A DNA stretch of 6,108 nucleotides from an uncultured Oscillospiraceae bacterium (GTDB lineage: Bacteria > Bacillota > Clostridia > Oscillospirales > Acutalibacteraceae), in the NCBI GenBank assembly GCA_900555545.1, contig USLQ01000072.1, forward strand, positions 1 through 6,108, written 5' to 3'. Shown here in pieces: positions 1-5,896 of this stretch. The position numbers were made by a program, and so were the translations under genes. Numbering within the stretch: position 1 is the first letter of the stretch; each line of letters begins with the position of its first letter. The notes beneath the pieces were generated by a model. The model searched no databases. It saw only the letters and a program-made list of their open reading frames with translations, and was not told the origin of the DNA.

Positions 1-4
1 TTAT

Positions 5-1636
5 CTACTGCTGTTTCCCGTTTTTTCTGTACGCGCGGTTGCGGTGCATCTCCACATGCTGGTCGCAGGTGTAGAACATCCGCCAGGTCCGCAATCTTTG
101 GATCGGATTTTTTGGCATTGTCACTTCGTCCACGGCGTAATTGACGCCAAGCTGAGCGAGCGCCTGCTCCTCGTGGTGCATCCGCGCCATAAAATCCGCA
201 AAATCGCGGCCCTCCCTGGGGGTCCAGCTGACCTCAGCCAGCGCCTCCATGCGCGGATGGGTGTTTAGGTCGAGCTTTTCCTGCTCACCGATGAACTCCG
301 TCCACAGCTCCCCCTCTACGCCGAGGATGCGGTCCTGTGCCTCGGGCTTGACGCCGACCTTCTCCGGCTCGAACTTATAGGTGTTGGGCAGCGGATACTG
401 CGCATAGTACATATCAAAGTAAAACGCCTGGTGCTTGGACAGGATCATCTCGCCACCGTTGTTTACATATTTTTCAGCGTACCGGTCGCGCTGGGGCGTC
501 CAGTACTGGCCGATGACAGATTTGTCCAGGTTGTTGGCCTTGAGCGCCTCGTTCCAGACGATCAGGCGCTTGCCCTTTTGCTTGAGGTGTTCGGCCACAC
601 GATTGTTAAAGTAGCCCTGGAGCTCATCCACGCTCTTGAGCCCGTTCTCCGCCATGCGCTTCCGGCATTCGGGGCACTTTTTCCACTCATCCTTGGGAGC
701 CTCGTCCCCGCCGATGTGAAAATAGGGCGCAGGGAATAGCTCTGCCAGCTCGTCCAGCACATTGAAGATGAATTCGTATGTGGTCTCCTTGCCGGCGCAG
801 GCGGAGCGGTTCCAGTCCGGCCAATTCATGTGCCTGGGTACAAAGCCTCCGAAGAACCAGTGCACTTCGCACGGGATTTCGCGGCAGCCCAGCCAGTTGT
901 AGGCCGCCATCGCCGCTGCGAAATGGGCGGGCATATCCACCTCCGGCACAACCATGATGTTGCGCTCATCAGCATAGCGGACGATCTCGCGGATCTCCTC
1001 CTGCGTATAGAATCCGCCGTAGGGCTTACCCTCCATATCCAGTGATTTCCAGCCGTGGATCTCGGTGTCCTTGCGCTTGGAACCGATCTCCGTGAGCAGG
1101 GGATATTTTTTGATCTCAATGCGCCAGCCCTGATCATCCGTCAGGTGCCAGTGGAACACATTGATTTTGTTGCGGAACATCAGATCCAGATAGCGCTTGA
1201 CGGCCGCCACATCCCAAAAGTGGCGGGAGGAATCGAGCATCATGCCGCGCCACTTGTAACGGGGGGCATCCTCAATCTCACAGCAGGGGGCTGTGAGACT
1301 TTCCACACCTGTGTGGAGATCCGCGTCAAACAGCTGGCGCAGCGTCTGCATGGCGTAGAGGACGCCGCCGCGATCCGACGCATAGGCCGTAATGGCATCT
1401 GCCGCCACGCTCAGCCTGTAGCCGTCCGCGGGGAGCGTTTCATCCTTCAAAAACTTGACGGCGGCATCGTCCTGTGCACAGACGGCAGGCGGCGTTTGCA
1501 GCGACTTGCCAATCAGGCTGGTAAAGAACGGTTCCTGTGCCGCGAATGCCCCGTCCATATAGTAACCGGTAGATGCATTCAAGGTGAACCGGCCGGATTT
1601 TTCAATTGCCTTTTTGGGCTTTGGGATAATGTTCAT
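5..1636 (-). CDS. Beta-N-acetylhexosaminidase, glycoside hydrolase family 20 (intact copy)
   Basis: Predicted to hydrolyse terminal non-reducing beta-linked GlcNAc or GalNAc by the substrate-assisted mechanism of family GH20. The 543-aa protein has an N-terminal GH20b-like domain (about 1-120) and a TIM-barrel catalytic domain (about 125-475). Visible motifs are substrate-binding Arg130 in WRGMMLDSSRH, FHWHLTDDQGWR (161-172), PEVDMPAH (231-238), the catalytic pair Asp311-Glu312 in HIGGDEAP, Trp361 in VWNEAL, Tyr406-x-Asp408, and Trp445-x-Glu447 in GELWTEF. No signal peptide or membrane segment is seen, so it should be cytoplasmic and act on imported oligosaccharides. The ATG is preceded by AAGGAAGG at a 7-nt gap. 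It lies 32 nt downstream of the broken GH20 paralogue and is probably cotranscribed with it; no convincing promoter is visible in the gap. Family assignment is firm. Preferred substrate (chitobiose, N-glycan, mucin or milk oligosaccharide) cannot be read from the sequence. Confidence 0.95.
   Translation of the reverse strand: MNIIPKPKKAIEKSGRFTLNASTGYYMDGAFAAQEPFFTSLIGKSLQTPPAVCAQDDAAVKFLKDETLPADGYRLSVAADAITAYASDRGGVLYAMQTLRQLFDADLHTGVESLTAPCCEIEDAPRYKWRGMMLDSSRHFWDVAAVKRYLDLMFRNKINVFHWHLTDDQGWRIEIKKYPLLTEIGSKRKDTEIHGWKSLDMEGKPYGGFYTQEEIREIVRYADERNIMVVPEVDMPAHFAAAMAAYNWLGCREIPCEVHWFFGGFVPRHMNWPDWNRSACAGKETTYEFIFNVLDELAELFPAPYFHIGGDEAPKDEWKKCPECRKRMAENGLKSVDELQGYFNNRVAEHLKQKGKRLIVWNEALKANNLDKSVIGQYWTPQRDRYAEKYVNNGGEMILSKHQAFYFDMYYAQYPLPNTYKFEPEKVGVKPEAQDRILGVEGELWTEFIGEQEKLDLNTHPRMEALAEVSWTPREGRDFADFMARMHHEEQALAQLGVNYAVDEVTMPKNPIQRLRTWRMFYTCDQHVEMHRNRAYRKNGKQQ
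1276..1317. repeat. Two adjacent perfect inverted repeats inside the intact GH20 gene
   Basis: TCTCACAGC (1276-1284) and GCTGTGAGA (1290-1298) form a 9-bp stem with a 5-nt loop. Three bases later, TCCACAC (1302-1308) and GTGTGGA (1311-1317) form a 7-bp palindrome with a 2-nt centre. They encode about residues 107-121, the linker between the N-terminal domain and the barrel. There is no T-tract, so they are not an intrinsic terminator. Confidence 0.6.
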
Positions 1637-1643
1637 GGTGCTT

Positions 1644-1651
1644 CCTTCCTT
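1644..1651 (-). promoter_or_regulatory. Ribosome binding site of the intact GH20 gene
   Basis: AAGGAAGG on the minus strand ends 7 nt before the ATG at 1636. It fixes that start and lets the intact gene be translated independently of the broken gene upstream. Confidence 0.8.
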
Positions 1652-1668
1652 TATTATGTAAAATCTAA

Positions 1669-3250
1669 TTATCGCGACTGGTTATCGTGATCGGAATGAC
1701 CTTTTGCGGCCATTCGGGCAACCCGCGCGTCGTCAATCAGGTTGTGCAGGCCCTGCCAATGAAGTTGGCGCCGGTTAAACCAGAGGGAATACCCCTTTGC
1801 ACGGAGTTTAGCGGGCATATACTGCTTTTCCGTGGCCGCATGGCGCACCCCGTAGAGTGCCAGCAGCTGGTAGAATGGATCCAGCGCAGCGCAAAAACGC
1901 GCATAATTTTTGGCGTCTGCCGGAGTCCATCCACTCTCTGCAATGGCACACAGGCGGGGGAACGTACAGTATTCCGCCTTTTTCATATTGGGCACATACT
2001 CCGTCCACAGCGGCCCCTCCACCCCTAACAGGCTTTGGGCTGCCTTTTCGGACAGGCCGTCCGGAATGGGATCAAAATCATAAGTCTGCCGCAGGTTGTT
2101 CCACCCGTAGGGGAAATCAAGGTAATACGGGAATGCGCTTGACTGAACCGCCGCCCGCCCGTTTTCCATCTCACGGTTAAAAGTACCAACGGTTTTGGGC
2201 CCCATGCCACAGAGCTGATAGCCGATGGAGCGGTTGAGCAGATCCTTGGGCGGGATGCCGTCCCAGCTCCACATCAGGGTGCGAATGCCCTTTTGCGCCA
2301 GATAATTGTCCACGCGGGACATGAACCAGAGCTGCAAGTCGTCCTCTGTTTCGAGGCCGAGCTCCCGCATTTTCTGCTGGCAGCGGGGCCTCATCCCCGC
2401 CCAGGTGGATCCAGCCGTCCGGGAATAGCTCCGCCACCTCGTCCAGCACGTTGAAGAGAAACTGGAATGTGCTCTCCTTGCCCGCACATAAAATATCGTG
2501 CTTAACACCCCAGTGGGTGGCCACCGGAAGCTTCCGGTCAAAGCACGACAGTTCCGGATAGCATGCGATGGCCGCCTGCATGTGTCCGGGCAGGTCAATT
2601 TCCGGAATCACTCGGATGAACAAGCTGTGCGCATACCGGACGATCTCTCGGATCTCCTCCTGCGTATAAAAGCCGCCGTGCGGACGCAGGCCGAAGTTTG
2701 TGTGGCTGCGGCGGGAGCCGTACTCCGTCAGGAGCGGGTACTTTTTGATCTCAATGCGCCAGCCCTGATCCTCCGTCAAATGCCAGTGAAAAGTATTAAG
2801 CTTTTGCAGCGCCATCCAGTCCAGGAATCGTTTAATCTTTTCCACTGGATAGTAATAACGCCCCGTATCCAGCATAAACCCACGGAATGGAAAACGCGGC
2901 CTGTCCGCTATGCGCAGGGCGGCGATCTGCCCGCCATCGCTCTGGAGGATCAGCTGCTTGAGCGTCTGTAAGGCATAAAAGGCGCCGCGCGGCCCAGAGG
3001 AATCAATCTGAACCTGGCCACTGTGGATTTCCAGTGTGTAGCTTTCATCGGTTGGGTCTTTGCCCGTCCGGATCTGAATATTATCTGCGCCGGAGGGAAT
3101 ATGGCTGAGCGATAGAAATCGCCTAAAGTCTGCCAACAGGCATGGATCCGTGCCGTCAATGGCAAGGCCGAGGCCCGATGCACAGTCAAGCCCTGCCCCT
3201 TCTAAAATGGTGAGCCCGGCTGGCTGTGGGATGATTTTGTAGCTGTACAT
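1669..3250 (-). pseudogene. Beta-N-acetylhexosaminidase, family 20, disrupted by a frameshift/deletion after the catalytic residues
   Basis: A second GH20 gene, paralogous to its downstream neighbour, split over two frames. The first frame starts at ATG 3250, with GAGAGG at a 6-nt gap. It encodes the N-terminal domain (1-120) and the first half of the barrel: FRGFMLDTGRY (122-131), FHWHLTEDQGWR (154-165), PEIDLPGH (216-223) and HLGGDEA with catalytic Asp286-Glu287. It then runs into 69 unrelated residues and stops at 2177, giving a 357-aa product. The second frame resumes at about 2385 with RCQQKMRELG and continues for 238 residues to the stop at 1669. It carries the remaining active-site motifs (LMWSWDG, YYLD, GVEGPLWTEY). 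Against the intact paralogue, the join lacks nine residues (PKDEWKKCP there), which means about 26 bases. Both halves keep their conserved residues, so the break looks recent, or it could be a sequence artefact. As read, the truncated product lacks half the barrel and should be inactive. Confidence 0.85.
2380..2395 (-). other. Frame-break junction in the GH20 paralogue
   Basis: Read on the minus strand, the codons GAT GAG GCC (Asp-Glu-Ala, frame 1) are followed by one unpaired C and then CGC TGC CAG (Arg-Cys-Gln, frame 2). On either side, the two frames align without gaps to the intact neighbour (GGDEA and ECRKRM regions). This places the break at about 2386, to within a few bases. Confidence 0.8.
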
Positions 3251-3256
3251 ATAAAA

Positions 3257-3262
3257 CCTCTC
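3257..3262 (-). promoter_or_regulatory. Ribosome binding site deciding the start of the broken GH20 gene
   Basis: GAGAGG on the minus strand ends 6 nt before ATG 3250. It supports MYSYKIIPQP as the true N-terminus. The frame is open further upstream to an ATG at 3346, but that codon lies upstream of the predicted transcription start. Confidence 0.7.
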
Positions 3263-3286
3263 AGTAGGGAGTAGATGGGCACCCTT

Positions 3287-3315
3287 ATTATAATCGAAAA
3301 CAGATACTTCCGCAA
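3287..3315 (-). promoter_or_regulatory. SigA-type promoter for the leftward GH20 operon
   Basis: On the minus strand, TTGCGG (3315-3310, 3 of 6 matches to TTGACA) is followed by a 17-bp spacer and a perfect TATAAT (3292-3287). Transcription would begin near 3280, giving a leader of about 30 nt that contains the ribosome binding site. The perfect -10 box and ideal spacing make it likely despite the weak -35 box. Confidence 0.65.
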
Positions 3316-3329
3316 GGTTGAAAGCGGAA
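3308..3329. promoter_or_regulatory. Inverted repeat over both -35 boxes; candidate shared operator
   Basis: TTCCGC (3308-3313) and GCGGAA (3324-3329) form a perfect 6-bp dyad with a 10-bp spacer. After one mismatch on each side, two more base pairs match outward (TA/TA). The dyad spans the -35 boxes of both divergent promoters. A bound dimeric regulator could therefore affect both operons. No regulator gene lies in the window, so this is inferred from position and symmetry only. Confidence 0.4.
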
Positions 3330-3346
3330 ATAAATTGTGCTATCAT
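3318..3346 (+). promoter_or_regulatory. SigA-type promoter for the rightward metallophosphoesterase operon
   Basis: TTGAAA (3318-3323, 5 of 6) is followed by a 17-bp spacer and TATCAT (3341-3346, 5 of 6). Transcription would start near 3353, leaving a leader of about 50 nt before the ATG at 3403. The -35 box is only 2 bp from the -35 box of the opposite promoter. Confidence 0.65.
3319..3332 (+). promoter_or_regulatory. Possible CcpA catabolite-responsive (cre-like) site
   Basis: TGAAAGCGGAAATA differs from the Firmicute cre pattern TGNAANCGNWNNCA at one position, with T in place of the C near the end. It overlaps the -35 box of the rightward promoter and abuts the -35 box of the leftward one, where CcpA binding would normally repress. 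A single near-match in AT-rich promoter DNA is weak evidence. Confidence 0.3.
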
Positions 3347-3391
3347 TAGGCAGGAAATATTGTGCGTATGCCCCTAAATTTTTATGGAAAC

Positions 3392-3397
3392 GGGAGG
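3392..3397 (+). promoter_or_regulatory. Ribosome binding site of the metallophosphoesterase
   Basis: GGGAGG ends 5 nt before ATG 3403. It selects MAVKTSFYVL as the N-terminus over the in-frame GTG at 3337, which lies upstream of the predicted transcription start. Confidence 0.75.
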
Positions 3398-3402
3398 CTG
3401 TC

Positions 3403-4815
3403 ATGGCTGTGAAAACTTCATTCTATGTCCTGTCGGACACCCACTATTTTTCCCCCGCTCTGATGACGCCCGGCAAGGCGTTCTTCAATCGTCAGGTGAG
3501 CGATCAGGTGCTGCTGCTTGAGAGCGGACCGATTATCGATGCGGCGTTTGATAAGCTGGCCGCCGACCGGGAGATCGACACGATCCTGCTGCATGGAGAT
3601 CTGATCAACAACGGCGAACGGATCAACCACGTTGAATTCCGCAAAAAACTCGAAACGTTGCGCAATGCGGGTAAAAAAGTTTATATCACCACCGCAACGC
3701 ATGACTTTGCCACCGGTGCGGGGGTGGATAACGGGTTTACACCGCTGAAATACCTTGGGGACACCACGGAGCCGGCGGAGGGGATGGTGCGTGAGGAGTT
3801 GCGCGAATTTTACGCGGATTATGGCTTCAATCAGGCGTACAGTATCCACGAGCCCTCCATGTCCTATGCGGTGGATCTGGGCGGCGGCGTACGGCTGCTC
3901 GCCCTCAATGATGACGGCAATGGCCGCAGCTTTTGCGGCTACTACCCGGACTGTGTGCAGTGGATCCTCGACCGCGCGCAGGAGGCACGCGAGGCCGGAG
4001 AGATGGTCATCGCCATGACGCACCACCCCGTGATAGCGCCCATCTCCGTCTATCCGATGATGAGTGAGCGCAATATGCTGGGGAACTACCGGAAAATGCA
4101 GCAGCTCTTTGCGGATACGGGGATCCAGTTCGTCTTTACCGGCCACACGCATATGCATGATATCGCCATGGTGCGCAGCGCGAAGGGGAATCCGCTGTAC
4201 GATATTGCCACCGGCGCGCTTGTCGGCTATCCGGCTCCGATCCGCAAGGTGACCATTGCGGACGGGAAGGTTACGGTTACGACCGAGCACCCCGGCAGCT
4301 TTACCTATGCGGGGGAAACACACGATACCCTCACCTACACGCGTGACAAGGTGGACGCGCTGCTGGATGCGGCCGTTGATGCCGCCCGGGAGGATCACGA
4401 GCTGCTCAAAGTGATGGCGGATGGCTTTGGGATCCCCGGCGATTCGATCGACGAGAACGGCATGATTATTGCAATCATGGGGAATATCCTCAACGAGGCG
4501 ACCATCGGTGAACTGTCCACCATGCTGGGCAGTGGGGCGGACGTGACGGAGATTGCGGAAACGCCGGTCAAAGATGTGCTGAAGCGCGTATTCCGCAATC
4601 TGTTCGGCGGCAGCGAGGATATCACGCCCGATACCCCTGAATACCGCGCGATCATGGGCCTGGTGGAGGCCGCACCGGCTGCTGCATCCAACTTTGGCTT
4701 TGAGCTCGGGGCGGAGATTGTCGGAAAAATCAAAGAGATATTAAACGGTGTCCTGTATGATGCCCCCCCGGCGGACGATAACGCGGTTTTGGATGTAGAG
4801 GATCTTCGCCTGTAA
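3403..4815 (+). CDS. Calcineurin-like metallophosphoesterase with C-terminal extension
   Basis: A 470-aa predicted two-metal phosphoesterase; the substrate is unknown. The N-terminal part (about 5-290) shows the family motifs in order: Asp12-x-His14 (LSDTHYF), His64-Gly-Asp66 with Asn69/Asn70 (LLHGDLINNG), His100-Asp101 (ITTATHDF), His207-His208 (MTHHPV) and Gly247-His248-x-His250 (FTGHTHMHD). The usual GNH[D/E] block appears here as ATHD, so the metal-binding Asn is replaced by Thr. Residues from about 305 to 470 form a mostly helical extension that I do not recognise, rich in Asp, Ala and Ile. No signal peptide or membrane segment is visible, so it is probably cytosolic. It is first in a rightward operon: galM follows after 41 nt. 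Family assignment is firm; a function in sugar metabolism is only suggested by the neighbours. Confidence 0.92.
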   Translation: MAVKTSFYVLSDTHYFSPALMTPGKAFFNRQVSDQVLLLESGPIIDAAFDKLAADREIDTILLHGDLINNGERINHVEFRKKLETLRNAGKKVYITTATHDFATGAGVDNGFTPLKYLGDTTEPAEGMVREELREFYADYGFNQAYSIHEPSMSYAVDLGGGVRLLALNDDGNGRSFCGYYPDCVQWILDRAQEAREAGEMVIAMTHHPVIAPISVYPMMSERNMLGNYRKMQQLFADTGIQFVFTGHTHMHDIAMVRSAKGNPLYDIATGALVGYPAPIRKVTIADGKVTVTTEHPGSFTYAGETHDTLTYTRDKVDALLDAAVDAAREDHELLKVMADGFGIPGDSIDENGMIIAIMGNILNEATIGELSTMLGSGADVTEIAETPVKDVLKRVFRNLFGGSEDITPDTPEYRAIMGLVEAAPAAASNFGFELGAEIVGKIKEILNGVLYDAPPADDNAVLDVEDLRL

Positions 4816-4842
4816 CGGCGTCAAATTAGATATGAATAAGTC

Positions 4843-4850
4843 AAGGAGGA
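4843..4850 (+). promoter_or_regulatory. Strong ribosome binding site of the aldose epimerase gene
   Basis: AAGGAGGA ends 6 nt before ATG 4857. It is a near-perfect anti-16S match, the strongest in the window, and fixes the start. Confidence 0.85.
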
Positions 4851-4856
4851 ACTATT

Positions 4857-5888
4857 ATGTCTATTGTTGTCAGCAAATATGCCGAGGCCCAGGAGTATGG
4901 TACAGTCTATGCCTACGAGATCACCATGGGGGACTTTTCCGCTAAAATTCTCTCTTTTGGCGCCACCTGGCAGTCCATGACCGTCCCCGGGAGAGATGGC
5001 CGCAAACGTGATGTGCTGCTCGGGTTTGATACGCTTGAGGGCCTCCTCGGCGGCGACTACGAAGGCATGGTCGTGGGCCGGTATGCCAACCGCCTCTCCG
5101 GTGCTGTGACGGTGAATGGGAAAAAATATGATCTTGAAAAAAACGAAAACGGTGTCACCTGCCTGCACAGCGCAAAGGAATTCTCCTTTGTCAACTGGGC
5201 GAGCCGGACGGTGGGGGAGGATACGGTGGAACTGATCCACTATAGCCCGGACGGCGCAGCTGGGTTCCCGGGCCGTGTGGAGGCTACGGTGCGCTATACC
5301 CTCACGGCGGATGGGTCGATGCGGATTGAGTACCGGGCCGTCAGCGACAAGGACACGGTGCTGAACTTTACCAACCACGCCTACTTTAACCTGTCGGGCG
5401 GCGGAGATATCCTTCACCACACCATGAAGATCAACGCTTCCGCCTATGTGCCGGTAGACCGGCTGAATATCCCATGGGGGGAGATCCGCCCCGTTGCAGG
5501 TACGGCGTTCGACTTCCGTGCTGCGAAGCCGCTCGGGCAGGATATGCACGCGCAGGATGAGCAGATTCAAAACGCCCGCGGTTACGACCACAACTTCTGC
5601 CTGGACGGCGAAGCCGGACAGCTGCGCGAGGCGGCAGTCCTCCGCTCGGAGGCGGACGGGATCACCATGACGGTGCTCACTGATAATCCCGGTATCCAGA
5701 TGTACACGGGCAACTTCCTGGATATGCCCGGTAAGGGCGGTGCCCACATGGGGGCCTACGCGGGTGTCGCGCTGGAGACACAGTACTATCCCGATACGCC
5801 CAACCGCCCCGAGTTCCCGCAGTGCACCTTTAAGGCTGGGGAGGTGTACCACTCCGTCACGGAGTACCGCTTCTCCGTGGATGCATAA
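4857..5888 (+). CDS. galM: Aldose 1-epimerase (mutarotase), GalM type
   Basis: Interconverts the alpha and beta anomers of aldoses such as galactose and glucose, typically supplying alpha-galactose to galactokinase in the Leloir pathway. The 343-aa length is usual for the family. Motifs in order are GRYANRL (74-80), LHSAKEF around His104, SPDGAAGFPG (130-139), NFTNHAYFNLSG with His174 (170-181), YDHNFCLD with Asp244 (243-250), and ALETQYYPDTPN with Glu307 (305-316). His104, His174, Asp244 and Glu307 correspond to the substrate-binding and catalytic residues known in GalM enzymes; Glu307 is the expected base. The usual LHGG motif is LHSA here. No signal peptide is seen, so it is cytosolic. It lies 41 nt after the metallophosphoesterase and 8 nt before the Nudix gene, consistent with one operon. 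A mutarotase for another aldose is possible, since GalM-like paralogues are common. Confidence 0.94.
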   Translation: MSIVVSKYAEAQEYGTVYAYEITMGDFSAKILSFGATWQSMTVPGRDGRKRDVLLGFDTLEGLLGGDYEGMVVGRYANRLSGAVTVNGKKYDLEKNENGVTCLHSAKEFSFVNWASRTVGEDTVELIHYSPDGAAGFPGRVEATVRYTLTADGSMRIEYRAVSDKDTVLNFTNHAYFNLSGGGDILHHTMKINASAYVPVDRLNIPWGEIRPVAGTAFDFRAAKPLGQDMHAQDEQIQNARGYDHNFCLDGEAGQLREAAVLRSEADGITMTVLTDNPGIQMYTGNFLDMPGKGGAHMGAYAGVALETQYYPDTPNRPEFPQCTFKAGEVYHSVTEYRFSVDA

Positions 5889-5896
5889 AATGGGGG

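Noticed and set aside
1276..1317. Intrinsic transcription terminator
   Set aside because: The stems are strong, but no T-tract follows on either strand and they lie well inside an intact coding sequence.
2380..2395. Programmed +1 ribosomal frameshift producing a full GH20 from the broken gene
   Set aside because: There is no stop codon or rare codon at the shift site and no re-pairing-friendly slippery sequence. The fused product would still lack the nine-residue block present in the paralogue, so a deletion fits better.
3251..3346. Longer N-terminus for the broken GH20 gene starting at ATG 3346
   Set aside because: The extension would run through the leftward promoter boxes and upstream of the predicted transcription start. 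It resembles no GH20 N-terminus, whereas ATG 3250 has a well-placed ribosome binding site.
3337..3402. GTG 3337 as start of the metallophosphoesterase
   Set aside because: It directly precedes the -10 box and lies upstream of the expected transcription start. The family N-terminus begins at the strand before the DxH motif, and GGGAGG precedes ATG 3403.
3418..4398. Long open frame antisense to the metallophosphoesterase
   Set aside because: It mirrors the codon pattern of the true gene, its translation shows no recognisable domain, and it has no ribosome binding site. It is a by-product of GC-rich coding DNA.
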